Assembly (NCBI GenBank): GCA_024867545.1
Contig: JANFNE010000069.1
Coordinates: 62,001 to 126,000 of the forward strand
DNA length: 64,000 nt
DNA from: Phytopythium helicoides
Lineage: Eukaryota > Oomycota > Peronosporomycetes > Pythiales > Pythiaceae
Direction of reading: 5' to 3'
Shown: in pieces, positions 10,797 through 21,565 of the stretch
How the letters are laid out: each line of letters starts with the position of its first letter
Position numbering within the stretch: the first letter of the stretch is position 1
Program-made: the position numbers and the translations under genes
Notes under the pieces: generated by a model
What the model was told of the DNA's origin: nothing
What the model saw: the letters and a program-made list of their open reading frames with translations, nothing else
Databases searched by the model: none

Positions 10797-11597
10797 ATGG
10801 TCAACGTCATCTCCTCTCTCGCCATGCTCGCACTCGCAGCCACCCTCGCCACCTCCTCCGCTGACGCCGCGACCATGCGGTCGGAGGCCGTGGCGATGCC
10901 CACGGGAGCCTGGCCCGCCAGCCAGGGAACTCCCGTCCTCTTCTCCGAACCCCGCGTCGTCGAGGCCGGAGAAGTCTATGACGGCAAGATGCGTGTCCAC
11001 GAGCGCTCCAACGTCAAGTGCGACAACGATGACGAAAATGGTAGCGCGACGGCCGTGTTCCTCGTTCGGCCCGGCGGCACGCTCAAGAACGTGATCATCG
11101 GCAAGAACCAGAAGGAGGGTGTCCACTGTGAGGACAGCGGCTGCACGATCGAGAACGTCTGGTGGGACGACGTGTGCGAGGACGCGCTGTCCATCAAGGG
11201 CGGCTCGGCCTCGAGCGTCTCCAAGGTGCTCGGTGGCGGTGCGCGCTCAGCTAAGGACAAGGTCATCCAGCACAACGGCCTCGGCCTCGTGCAGATCGAG
11301 GGGTTCTACGTGCAGGACTTCGGCAAGCTCTACCGCTCGTGCGGCACCTGCGGCAACAAGGCGCGCAAGGTCTCCGTCACCAACGTGTACGCCGTCAACC
11401 CGGGTGTCAGCATCGTCACGGTCAACGAGAACTACAAGGACCAGGCGACGCTGAGCAACATCAAGATCAAGGGAGACAAGAAGAAGCCCGTGTGCCAGTG
11501 GACCATCGCGCAGTCGTCGGGGGACCCGAAGGATGGCGGCTCGGGTCCCAACGGCACGCTCTGCAACTACTCGCCGAGCACCGTCACATACGTGTAA
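10797..11597 (+). CDS. PL3 pectate lyase, copy B (most divergent)
   Basis: 266-residue secreted polysaccharide lyase family 3 enzyme that cleaves de-esterified pectin by Ca2+-dependent beta-elimination outside the cell. Signal peptide is residues 1-24 (cut near SADA|AT). The family core is visible: GTLKNVIIG, CTIENVWWDDVCEDALSIKG (acidic residues 124-129 and K134 correspond to the Ca2+/active-site region of PL3), KVIQHNG.G, and RSCGTCG. It differs from the other copies at scattered residues in the signal peptide, near 37, 50, 73, 112 and in SSGDP. Intronless. It diverges from copy A across spacer s and converges on copy C. Confidence 0.95.
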   Translation: MVNVISSLAMLALAATLATSSADAATMRSEAVAMPTGAWPASQGTPVLFSEPRVVEAGEVYDGKMRVHERSNVKCDNDDENGSATAVFLVRPGGTLKNVIIGKNQKEGVHCEDSGCTIENVWWDDVCEDALSIKGGSASSVSKVLGGGARSAKDKVIQHNGLGLVQIEGFYVQDFGKLYRSCGTCGNKARKVSVTNVYAVNPGVSIVTVNENYKDQATLSNIKIKGDKKKPVCQWTIAQSSGDPKDGGSGPNGTLCNYSPSTVTYV

Positions 11598-12099
11598 GCA
11601 CGGCTACATGCCATGTTATTGTGACCGCCCTGCAGCATTTGTCGAGGTGTAAGTCATCTACTGTTTCGATGTTTCATGCACTTTGTCGTTCTCAATAACA
11701 ACTTAGTGTCTCCGATGTTGTCTGTGATTCCATCTCGTCTCGTGCTCACAAACAACACAAACAACACTGCACACGAGCGTGCATGCCGACTCCGACTGCG
11801 TGTTGGACAGAGAGTGAAAGGTGAAAGGCAGAGAAGGGAGATCACAACTCCATGGGGCTAGCTCGGGACGGCTTTCGGCTCGTCCACAAACCGATTACTT
11901 CTGTTTGTGTGTTACGATTGCTTCTGTACTCGTGGCTCTCCAAGCTTCAAAGTCGGAGTTCGCTTCCGGTCGGGCTGAATCAGTGCCTTGGTTGGTTTGT
12001 CACGGACGTCAAGAGGTGTATACCTACTTCAACACACCACATAGTATACACATCCACCTCGTCTTGGTGTTTTGAAGTCGGACGCAAGAAATACAGGTC

Positions 12100-12558
12100 A
12101 GCACCGGTTTTTGCCAAGTCCTGAACATCCCAACTCCTCCAAGCTCAAGTTCGGAATAAAACCATGAAGCTCACAACCGTTATCGCTGTCACTACCGCCA
12201 TGACATCCGCACTCGTGAGCGCTGACAACTCCGGCTCACCCGGCAGCATGCGAGACCCAGCTCGAGCTGAAGCGGAACACGCCGCGCGTCATACCGGTCA
12301 AGAAGGGTTCTACGGTCCTGGATTCGGTGGTTGGGGACCATATGGCGGAGGTTGTTAGGGAAGTTGAGGAGGTTGGGGAGTCCGTTGCGAGTTGATCGAT
12401 GGGGTTGGGGAGGCCGAGGTTACTGGTAATGGGAAGGCTCCGAGAGTGTGTAGTCAGCCAGTCGCTCAAGAGCGAGACGTCATGGATATCCTAATCTCGT
12501 CGAACGCAGACAGCTTCCCATTTCACGACTTCTCAAATCGGAGCTCTTTTCCGTTCCG
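12100..12558 (+). repeat. Convergent-centre spacer t2 (B-C), forward
   Basis: 459-bp segment between the 3' arms of B and C. It carries the small Gly-rich ORF in + orientation. An identical-length copy lies between D and E in the opposite orientation. Confidence 0.85.
12164..12358 (+). CDS. Small secreted Gly-rich protein, copy t2
   Basis: The 64-residue product is identical to the 7501 copy at protein level, with synonymous changes in the Gly-rich tail. Its leader CTCAAGTTCGGAATAAAACC directly precedes the ATG in all intact copies. It sits between two convergent PL3 genes, whose read-through transcripts would both cross it. Confidence 0.6.
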   Translation: MKLTTVIAVTTAMTSALVSADNSGSPGSMRDPARAEAEHAARHTGQEGFYGPGFGGWGPYGGGC

Positions 12559-13060
12559 GACCTGTATTTCTTGCGTCCGACTTCAAAACACCAAGACGAG
12601 GTGGATGCGTATACTACGTGGTGTGTTGAAGTAGGTATACACCTCTTGACGTCCGTGACAAACCAACCAAGGCACTGATTCAGCCCGACCGGAAGCGAAC
12701 TCCGACTTTGAAGCTTGGAGAGCCACGAGTACAGAAGCAATCGTAACACACAAACAGAAGTAATCGGTTTGTGGACGAGCCGAAAGCCGTCCCGAGCTAG
12801 CCCCATGGAGTTGTGATCTCCCTTCTCTGCCTTTCACCTTTCACTCTCTGTCCAACACGCAGTCGGAGTCGGCATGCACGCTCGTGTGCAGTGTTGTTTG
12901 TGTTGTTTGTGAGCACGAGACGAGATGGAATCACAGACAACATCGGAGACACTAAGTTGTTATTGAGAACGACAAAGTGCATGAAACATCGAAACAGTAG
13001 ATGACTTACACCTCGACAAATGCTGCAGGGCGGTCACAATAACATGGCATGTAGCCGTGC

Positions 13061-13861
13061 TTACACGTATGTGACGGTGCTCGGCGAGTAGTTGCAGAGC
13101 GTGCCGTTGGGACCCGAACCGCCATCCTTCGGGTCGCCCGACGCCTGCGCGATGGTCCACTGGCACACGGGCTTCTTCTTGTCTCCCTTGATCTTGATGT
13201 TGCTCAGCGTCGCCTGGTCCTTGTAGTTCTCGTTGACCGTGACGATGCTGACACCCGGGTTGACAGCGTACACGTTGGTGACGGAGACCTTGCGCGCCTT
13301 GTTGCCGCAGGTACCGCACGAGCGGTAGAGCTTGCCGAAGTCCTGCACGTAGAAGCCCTCGATCTGCACGAGTCCAAGGCCGTTGTGCTGGATGACCTTG
13401 TCCTTGGCCGAACGCGCACCACCACCGAGCACCTTGGAGACGCTCGAGGCCGAGCCACCCTTGATGGACAGCGCGTCCTCGCACACGTCGTCCCACCACA
13501 CGTTCTCGATCGTGCAGCCGCTTTCCTCACAGTGGACGCCCTCCTTCTGATTCTTGCCGATGATCACGTTCTTGAGCGTGCCACCGGGCCGGACGAGGAA
13601 CACGGCCGTCGCGCTGCCATTTTCGTCATCGTTGTCGCACTTGATGTTGGAGCGCTCGTGGACACGCATCTTGCCGTCATAGACTTCTCCGGCCTCGACG
13701 ACCCGTGGCTCCTTGAAGAGGACGGGAGTTCCCTGGCTGGCGGGCCAGGCTCCCGAGGGCATCGCCACGGCTTCCGACCGCATGGTCGCGGCGTCGGCGG
13801 AGGAGGTGACGAGGGTGGCTGCGAGTGCGAGCGTGGCGAGCGAGGAGAGGACGTTGACCAT
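13061..13861 (-). CDS. PL3 pectate lyase, copy C
   Basis: 266-residue secreted PL3 lyase, protein identical to copies D, E and F. The reading frame is open for 34 further codons upstream only because this copy lacks one G in the GTTGGGG run near 13951. The methionine at 13861, aligned with all other copies and followed by the signal peptide, is the start. Flanking polymorphisms (for example GGAGTCACTGCC near 13985) are shared with its palindrome partner D rather than with A or E. Confidence 0.95.
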   Translation of the reverse strand: MVNVLSSLATLALAATLVTSSADAATMRSEAVAMPSGAWPASQGTPVLFKEPRVVEAGEVYDGKMRVHERSNIKCDNDDENGSATAVFLVRPGGTLKNVIIGKNQKEGVHCEESGCTIENVWWDDVCEDALSIKGGSASSVSKVLGGGARSAKDKVIQHNGLGLVQIEGFYVQDFGKLYRSCGTCGNKARKVSVTNVYAVNPGVSIVTVNENYKDQATLSNIKIKGDKKKPVCQWTIAQASGDPKDGGSGPNGTLCNYSPSTVTYV

Positions 13862-14619
13862 GGTTGGCTGGTTGGTTGGTTGGGTTGGTTTGTCGTTGAG
13901 TAGGCTGGAAGTGAGCCTTGGAAGACGCGGGTGTGGTCTTGGAGTCGTTGGGGTGCAAGGCAAGTTGCGGAATGAGCGAGTGCGGAGTCACTGCCAGTTT
14001 GGCATATCGACCATCTCTCGTCTCGGCTAGGTCGCGCTCAGTGAGGCGAGGCCAACGAGTTGGTGGCAGGCAACAAGAGATCTCCAGACCTACGAGTGCG
14101 ATGCCACGCCGCGATGCAGTGCCGAGGATGGGAAGTCGGCCTCGTAGACTGGTGTCGAGCATACCGTGTGCATGCAGTCCATGTTGATTCTTCGCTCTGG
14201 GATGATGCATACACGGTGCACGCTGCAACGAGATGCGCCAATCATGTGCATTGCACTGTCACATGGAAATTACAAGCCGCGGATAGCCGGGAGCTTGATA
14301 TCACGAGTGGAGTGCTGCATCCACGCATGCGATTGGACAGTGACTTGGCCAGATCTCCCGTAGTTCGGCTCTCGGCGCTTGCTTGCCAGTCGGATTTGAA
14401 GTGCTCGCACCGGCTGGACAGCTACTTCAATCCTGTGTGTGTGAACGTGTGCACGGGTGTTGCACTCGGTGACTTGTGGCTGCGGATTAATCAACCGAGG
14501 CTCCATCCCACTCAACCAACAATTAATCTGTCTTGATGAGCTGTTTGACGTGCTCAGCGCAACGTCCACTCATACCCATAAGAAGGCTTGTTGAAGATGG
14601 GTTGGGATGGGACGAGTTT

Positions 14620-14735
14620 TGCTGTTTGGGCGTTCGGTTCTACCAGATGGCACGATTAGATGACAACTGACACGGCACTGTAAACAGAATTGCTGCTCAG
14701 CACTTGATAGGCATTGTCGAAAAGCTCAAATAGTG
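14620..14735 (-). repeat. Divergent-centre spacer s (C-D), inverted
   Basis: Same 116-bp core as at 9925 and 19365 but reverse-complemented relative to both, while the flanking arms keep their order. This is the state expected after recombination between the two arms of one palindrome. Confidence 0.85.
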
Positions 14736-15494
14736 AAACTCGTCCAATCCCAACCCATCTTCAACAAGCCTTCTTATGGGTATGAGTGGACGTTGCGCTG
14801 AGCACGTCAAACAGCTCATCAAGACAGATTAATTGTTGGTTTAGTGGGATGGAGCCTCGGTTGATTAATCCGCAGCCACAAGTCACCGAGTGCAACACCC
14901 GTGCACACGTTCACACACACAGGATTGAAGTAGCTGTCCAGCCGGTGCGAGCACTTCAAATCCGACTGGCAAGCAAGCGCCGAGAGCCGAACTACGGGAG
15001 ATCTGGCCAAGTCACTGTCCAATCGCATGCGTGGATGCAGCACTCCACTCGTGATATCAAGCTCCCGGCTATCCGCGGCTTGTAATTTCCATGTGACAGT
15101 GCAATGCACATGATTGGCGCATCTCGTTGCAGCGTGCACCGTGTATGCATCATCCCAGAGCGAAGAATCAACATGGACTGCATGCACACGGTATGCTCGA
15201 CACCAGTCTACGAGGCCGACTTCCCATCCTCGGCACTGCATCGCGGCGTGGCATCGCACTCGTAGGTCTGGAGATCTCTTGTTGCCTGCCACCAACTCGT
15301 TGGCCTCGCCTCACTGAGCGCGACCTAGCCGAGACGAGAGATGGTCGATATGCCAAACTGGCAGTGACTCCGCACTCGCTCATTCTGCAACTTGCCTTGC
15401 ACCCCCAACGACTCCAAGACCACACCTGCGTCTTCCAAGGCTCACTTCCAGCCTACTCAACGACAAACCAACCCAACCAACCAACCAGCCAACC

Positions 15495-16295
15495 ATGGTC
15501 AACGTCCTCTCCTCGCTCGCCACGCTCGCACTCGCAGCCACCCTCGTCACCTCCTCCGCCGACGCCGCGACCATGCGGTCGGAAGCCGTGGCGATGCCCT
15601 CGGGAGCCTGGCCCGCCAGCCAGGGAACTCCCGTCCTCTTCAAGGAGCCACGGGTCGTCGAGGCCGGAGAAGTCTATGACGGCAAGATGCGTGTCCACGA
15701 GCGCTCCAACATCAAGTGCGACAACGATGACGAAAATGGCAGCGCGACGGCCGTGTTCCTCGTCCGGCCCGGTGGCACGCTCAAGAACGTGATCATCGGC
15801 AAGAATCAGAAGGAGGGCGTCCACTGTGAGGAAAGCGGCTGCACGATCGAGAACGTGTGGTGGGACGACGTGTGCGAGGACGCGCTGTCCATCAAGGGTG
15901 GCTCGGCCTCGAGCGTCTCCAAGGTGCTCGGTGGTGGTGCGCGTTCGGCCAAGGACAAGGTCATCCAGCACAACGGCCTTGGACTCGTGCAGATCGAGGG
16001 CTTCTACGTGCAGGACTTCGGCAAGCTCTACCGCTCGTGCGGTACCTGCGGCAACAAGGCGCGCAAGGTCTCCGTCACCAACGTGTACGCTGTCAACCCG
16101 GGTGTCAGCATCGTCACGGTCAACGAGAACTACAAGGACCAGGCGACGCTGAGCAACATCAAGATCAAGGGAGACAAGAAGAAGCCCGTGTGCCAGTGGA
16201 CCATCGCGCAGGCGTCGGGCGACCCGAAGGATGGCGGTTCGGGTCCCAACGGCACGCTCTGCAACTACTCGCCGAGCACCGTCACATACGTGTAA
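15495..16295 (+). CDS. PL3 pectate lyase, copy D
   Basis: Same 266-residue protein as C, E and F; divergent partner of C. The leader repeats AACCAACC just before GCCATGG or ACCATGG are common to all copies. Intronless. The 3' end converges on copy E across the inverted t spacer. Confidence 0.95.
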   Translation: MVNVLSSLATLALAATLVTSSADAATMRSEAVAMPSGAWPASQGTPVLFKEPRVVEAGEVYDGKMRVHERSNIKCDNDDENGSATAVFLVRPGGTLKNVIIGKNQKEGVHCEESGCTIENVWWDDVCEDALSIKGGSASSVSKVLGGGARSAKDKVIQHNGLGLVQIEGFYVQDFGKLYRSCGTCGNKARKVSVTNVYAVNPGVSIVTVNENYKDQATLSNIKIKGDKKKPVCQWTIAQASGDPKDGGSGPNGTLCNYSPSTVTYV

Positions 16296-16797
16296 GCACG
16301 GCTACATGCCATGTTATTGTGACCGCCCTGCAGCATTTGTCGAGGTGTAAGTCATCTACTGTTTCGATGTTTCATGCACTTTGTCGTTCTCAATAACAAC
16401 TTAGTGTCTCCGATGTTGTCTGTGATTCCATCTCGTCTCGTGCTCACAAACAACACAAACAACACTGCACACGAGCGTGCATGCCGACTCCGACTGCGTG
16501 TTGGACAGAGAGTGAAAGGTGAAAGGCAGAGAAGGGAGATCACAACTCCATGGGGCTAGCTCGGGACGGCTTTCGGCTCGTCCACAAACCGATTACTTCT
16601 GTTTGTGTGTTACGATTGCTTCTGTACTCGTGGCTCTCCAAGCTTCAAAGTCGGAGTTCGCTTCCGGTCGGGCTGAATCAGTGCCTTGGTTGGTTTGTCA
16701 CGGACGTCAAGAGGTGTATACCTACTTCAACACACCACGTAGTATACGCATCCACCTCGTCTTGGTGTTTTGAAGTCGGACGCAAGAAATACAGGTC

Positions 16798-17256
16798 CGG
16801 AACGGAAAAGAGCTCCGATTTGAGAAGTCGTGAAATGGGAAGCTGTCTGCGTTCGACGAGATTAGGATATCCATGACGTCTCGCTCTTGAGCGACTGGCT
16901 GACTACACACTCTCGGAGCCTTCCCATTACCAGTAACCTCGGCCTCCCCAACCCCATCGATCAACTCGCAACGGACTCCCCAACCTCCTCAACTTCCCTA
17001 ACAACCTCCGCCATATGGTCCCCAACCACCGAATCCAGGACCGTAGAACCCTTCTTGACCGGTATGACGCGCGGCGTGTTCCGCTTCAGCTCGAGCTGGG
17101 TCTCGCATGCTGCCGGGTGAGCCGGAGTTGTCAGCGCTCACGAGTGCGGATGTCATGGCGGTAGTGACAGCGATAACGGTTGTGAGCTTCATGGTTTTAT
17201 TCCGAACTTGAGCTTGGAGGAGTTGGGATGTTCAGGACTTGGCAAAAACCGGTGCT
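16798..17256 (-). repeat. Convergent-centre spacer t3 (D-E), inverted
   Basis: 459-bp segment, same length as t2 but reversed between the same kind of arm ends (CAGGTC...GACCTG). Confidence 0.85.
16998..17192 (-). CDS. Small secreted Gly-rich protein, copy t3
   Basis: 64-residue copy identical in protein to t2, on the minus strand because the whole t spacer is inverted here. Confidence 0.6.
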   Translation of the reverse strand: MKLTTVIAVTTAMTSALVSADNSGSPGSMRDPARAEAEHAARHTGQEGFYGPGFGGWGPYGGGC

Positions 17257-17475
17257 GACCTGTATTTCTTGCGTCCGACTTCAAAACACCAAGACGAGGT
17301 GGATGTGTATACTATGTGGTGTGTTGAAGTAGGTATACACCTCTTGACGTCCGTGACAAACCAACTAACTCACTGATTCAGCCCGACCGGAAGCGAACTC
17401 CGACTTTGAAGCTTGGAGAGCCACGAGTACAGAAGCAATCGTAACACACAAACAGAAGTAATCGGTTTGTGGACG

Positions 17476-17575
17476 AGCCGAAAGCCGTCCCGAGCTAGCC
17501 CCATGGAGTTGTGATCTCCCTTCTCAGCCGAAAGCCGTCCCGAGCTAGCCCCATGGAGTTGTGATCTCCCTTCTC
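17476..17575. repeat. 50-bp tandem duplication in arm E
   Basis: The block beginning AGCCGAAAGCCGTCCCGAG is present twice in direct, adjacent copies (17476-17525 and 17526-17575). No other arm has the second copy, which explains why arm E is about 46 bp longer than the others. Confidence 0.85.
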
Positions 17576-17804
17576 TTTCACCTTTCACTCTCTGTCCAAC
17601 ACGCAGTCGGAGTCGGCATGCACGCTCGTGTGCAGTGTTGTTTGTGTTGTTTGTGAGCACGAGACGAGATGGAATCACAGACAACATCGGAGACACTAAG
17701 TTGTTATTGAGAACGACAAAGTGCATGAAACATCGAAACAGTAGATGACTTACACCTCGACAAATGCTGCAGGGCGGTCACAATAACATGGCATGTAGCC
17801 GTGC

Positions 17805-18605
17805 TTACACGTATGTGACGGTGCTCGGCGAGTAGTTGCAGAGCGTGCCGTTGGGACCCGAACCGCCATCCTTCGGGTCGCCCGACGCCTGCGCGATGGT
17901 CCACTGGCACACGGGCTTCTTCTTGTCTCCCTTGATCTTGATGTTGCTCAGCGTCGCCTGGTCCTTGTAGTTCTCGTTGACCGTGACGATGCTGACACCC
18001 GGGTTGACAGCGTACACGTTGGTGACGGAGACCTTGCGCGCCTTGTTGCCGCAGGTACCGCACGAGCGGTAGAGCTTGCCGAAGTCCTGCACGTAGAAGC
18101 CCTCGATCTGCACGAGTCCAAGGCCGTTGTGCTGGATGACCTTGTCCTTGGCCGAACGCGCACCACCACCGAGCACCTTGGAGACGCTCGAGGCCGAGCC
18201 ACCCTTGATGGACAGCGCGTCCTCGCACACGTCGTCCCACCACACGTTCTCGATCGTGCAGCCGCTTTCCTCACAGTGGACGCCCTCCTTCTGATTCTTG
18301 CCGATGATCACGTTCTTGAGCGTGCCACCGGGCCGGACGAGGAACACGGCCGTCGCGCTGCCATTTTCGTCATCGTTGTCGCACTTGATGTTGGAGCGCT
18401 CGTGGACACGCATCTTGCCGTCATAGACTTCTCCGGCCTCGACGACCCGTGGCTCCTTGAAGAGGACGGGAGTTCCCTGGCTGGCGGGCCAGGCTCCCGA
18501 GGGCATCGCCACGGCTTCCGACCGCATGGTCGCGGCGTCGGCGGAGGAGGTGACGAGGGTGGCTGCGAGTGCGAGCGTGGCGAGCGAGGAGAGGACGTTG
18601 ACCAT
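17805..18605 (-). CDS. PL3 pectate lyase, copy E
   Basis: 266-residue secreted PL3 lyase with the same protein as C, D and F. Upstream polymorphisms (TGTGAAGGCACTGCC near 18727, CGCGGGTGTGG near 18671) are mirrored in copy F, its palindrome partner. Confidence 0.95.
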   Translation of the reverse strand: MVNVLSSLATLALAATLVTSSADAATMRSEAVAMPSGAWPASQGTPVLFKEPRVVEAGEVYDGKMRVHERSNIKCDNDDENGSATAVFLVRPGGTLKNVIIGKNQKEGVHCEESGCTIENVWWDDVCEDALSIKGGSASSVSKVLGGGARSAKDKVIQHNGLGLVQIEGFYVQDFGKLYRSCGTCGNKARKVSVTNVYAVNPGVSIVTVNENYKDQATLSNIKIKGDKKKPVCQWTIAQASGDPKDGGSGPNGTLCNYSPSTVTYV

Positions 18606-19364
18606 GGTTGGCTGGTTGGTTGGTTGGGTTGGTTTGTCGTTGAGTAGGCTGGAAGTGAGCCTTGGAAGACGCGGGTGTGGTCTTGGAGTCGTTGGGGGTG
18701 CAAGGCAAGTTGCGGAATGAGCGAGTGTGAAGGCACTGCCAGTTTGGCATATCGACCATCTCTCGTCTCGGCTAGGTCGCGCTCAGTGAGGCGAGGCCAA
18801 CGAGTTGGTGGCAGGCAACAAGAGATCTCCAGACCTACGAGTGCGATGCCACGCCGCGATGCAGTGCCGAGGATGGGAAGTCGGCCTCGTAGACTGGTGT
18901 CGAGCATACCGTGTGCATGCAGTCCATGTTGATTCTTCGCTCTGGGATGATGCATACACGGTGCACGCTGCAACGAGATGCGCCAATCATGTGCATTGCA
19001 CTGTCACATGGAAATTACAAGCCGCGGATAGCCGGGAGCTTGATATCACGAGTGGAGTGCTGCATCCACGCATGCGATTGGACAGTGACTTGGCCAGATC
19101 TCCCGTAGTTCGGCTCTCGGCGCTTGCTTGCCAGTCGGATTTGAAGTGCTCGCACCGGCTGGACAGCTACTTCAATCCTGTGTGTGTGAACGTGTGCACG
19201 GGTGTTGCACTCGGTGACTTGTGGCTGCGGATTAATCAACCGAGGCTCCATCCCACTCAACCAACAATTAATCTGTCTTGATGAGCTGTTTGACGTGCTC
19301 AGCGCAACGTCCACTCATACCCATAAGAAGGCTTGTTGAAGATGGGTTGGGATTGGACGAGTTT

Positions 19365-19480
19365 CACTATTTGAGCTTTTCGACAATGCCTATCAAGTGC
19401 TGAGCAGCAATTCTGTTTACAGTGCCGTGTCAGTTGTCATCTAATCGTGCCATCTGGTAGAACCGAACGCCCAAACAGCA
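19365..19480 (+). repeat. Divergent-centre spacer s (E-F), forward
   Basis: 116-bp core in the same orientation as the A-B copy. Confidence 0.85.
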
Positions 19481-20239
19481 AAACTCGTCCCATCCCAACC
19501 CATCTTCAACAAGCCTTCTTATGGGTATGAGTGGACGTTGCGCTGAGCACGTCAAACAGCTCATCAAGACAGATTAATTGTTGGTTGAGTGGGATGGAGC
19601 CTCGGTTGATTAATCCGCAGCCACAAGTCACCGAGTGCAACACCCGTGCACACGTTCACACACACAGGATTGAAGTAGCTGTCCAGCCGGTGCGAGCACT
19701 TCAAATCCGACTGGCAAGCAAGCGCCGAGAGCCGAACTACGGGAGATCTGGCCAAGTCACTGTCCAATCGCATGCGTGGATGCAGCACTCCACTCGTGAT
19801 ATCAAGCTCCCGGCTATCCGCGGCTTGTAATTTCCATGTGACAGTGCAATGCACATGATTGGCGCATCTCGTTGCAGCGTGCACCGTGTATGCATCATCC
19901 CAGAGCGAAGAATCAACATGGACTGCATGCACACGGTATGCTCGACACCAGTCTACGAGGCCGACTTCCCATCCTCGGCACTGCATCGCGGCGTGGCATC
20001 GCACTCGTAGGTCTGGAGATCTCTTGTTGCCTGCCACCAACTCGTTGGCCTCGCCTCACTGAGCGCGACCTAGCCGAGACGAGAGATGGTCGATATGCCA
20101 AACTGGCAGTGCCTTCACACTCGCTCATTCCGCAACTTGCCTTGCACCCCCAACGACTCCAAGACCACACCCGCGTCTTCCAAGGCTCACTTCCAGCCTA
20201 CTCAACGACAAACCAACCCAACCAACCAACCAGCCAACC

Positions 20240-21040
20240 ATGGTCAACGTCCTCTCCTCGCTCGCCACGCTCGCACTCGCAGCCACCCTCGTCACCTCCT
20301 CCGCCGACGCCGCGACCATGCGGTCGGAAGCCGTGGCGATGCCCTCGGGAGCCTGGCCCGCCAGCCAGGGAACTCCCGTCCTCTTCAAGGAGCCACGGGT
20401 CGTCGAGGCCGGAGAAGTCTATGACGGCAAGATGCGTGTCCACGAGCGCTCCAACATCAAGTGCGACAACGATGACGAAAATGGCAGCGCGACGGCCGTG
20501 TTCCTCGTCCGGCCCGGTGGCACGCTCAAGAACGTGATCATCGGCAAGAATCAGAAGGAGGGCGTCCACTGTGAGGAAAGCGGCTGCACGATCGAGAACG
20601 TGTGGTGGGACGACGTGTGCGAGGACGCGCTGTCCATCAAGGGTGGCTCGGCCTCGAGCGTCTCCAAGGTGCTCGGTGGTGGTGCGCGTTCGGCCAAGGA
20701 CAAGGTCATCCAGCACAACGGCCTTGGACTCGTGCAGATCGAGGGCTTCTACGTGCAGGACTTCGGCAAGCTCTACCGCTCGTGCGGTACCTGCGGCAAC
20801 AAGGCGCGCAAGGTCTCCGTCACCAACGTGTACGCTGTCAACCCGGGTGTCAGCATCGTCACGGTCAACGAGAACTACAAGGACCAGGCGACGCTGAGCA
20901 ACATCAAGATCAAGGGAGACAAGAAGAAGCCCGTGTGCCAGTGGACCATCGCGCAGGCGTCGGGCGACCCGAAGGATGGCGGTTCGGGTCCCAACGGCAC
21001 GCTCTGCAACTACTCGCCGAGCACCGTCACATACGTGTAA
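20240..21040 (+). CDS. PL3 pectate lyase, copy F
   Basis: 266-residue secreted PL3 lyase, protein identical to C-E. It is the last intact unit of the array; its 3' arm ends at 21542 and runs into the t4 spacer, which is broken 24 bp further on by a retroelement. Confidence 0.95.
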   Translation: MVNVLSSLATLALAATLVTSSADAATMRSEAVAMPSGAWPASQGTPVLFKEPRVVEAGEVYDGKMRVHERSNIKCDNDDENGSATAVFLVRPGGTLKNVIIGKNQKEGVHCEESGCTIENVWWDDVCEDALSIKGGSASSVSKVLGGGARSAKDKVIQHNGLGLVQIEGFYVQDFGKLYRSCGTCGNKARKVSVTNVYAVNPGVSIVTVNENYKDQATLSNIKIKGDKKKPVCQWTIAQASGDPKDGGSGPNGTLCNYSPSTVTYV

Positions 21041-21565
21041 GCACGGCTACATGCCATGTTATTGTGACCGCCCTGCAGCATTTGTCGAGGTGTAAGTCAT
21101 CTACTGTTTCGATGTTTCATGCACTTTGTCGTTCTCAATAACAACTTAGTGTCTCCGATGTTGTCTGTGATTCCATCTCGTCTCGTGCTCACAAACAACA
21201 CAAACAACACTGCACACGAGCGTGCATGCCGACTCCGACTGCGTGTTGGACAGAGAGTGAAAGGTGAAAGGCAGAGAAGGGAGATCACAACTCCATGGGG
21301 CTAGCTCGGGACGGCTTTCGGCTCGTCCACAAACCGATTACTTCTGTTTGTGTGTTACGATTGCTTCTGTACTCGTGGCTCTCCAAGCTTCAAAGTCGGA
21401 GTTCGCTTCCGGTCGGGCTGAATCAGTGCCTTGGTTGGTTTGTCACGGACGTCAAGAGGTGTATACCTACTTCAACACACCACATAGTATACGCATCCAC
21501 CTCGTCTTGGTGTTTTGAAGTCGGACGCAAGAAATACAGGTCAGCACCGGTTTTTGCCAAGTCCT

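Noticed and set aside
13385..13903. 172-codon ORF antisense to PL3 copies
   Set aside because: Shadow of the GC-rich PL3 coding strand; repeated in every intact copy with no independent support.
13862..13963. N-terminal extension of PL3 copy C
   Set aside because: Exists only because one G is missing upstream; it would bury the signal peptide, and the other five copies lack it.
14060..14536. 158-codon and 99-codon ORFs around the s spacer
   Set aside because: No signal, domain or codon bias; the ORF at the A-B and B-side copies is broken by small differences, as expected of non-coding DNA.
18308..18973. 221-codon ORFs in the upstream flank of PL3 copies (also 15127 and 19872)
   Set aside because: They overlap the PL3 start in another frame, are conserved only because the whole arm is duplicated, and change length with single-base differences between arms.
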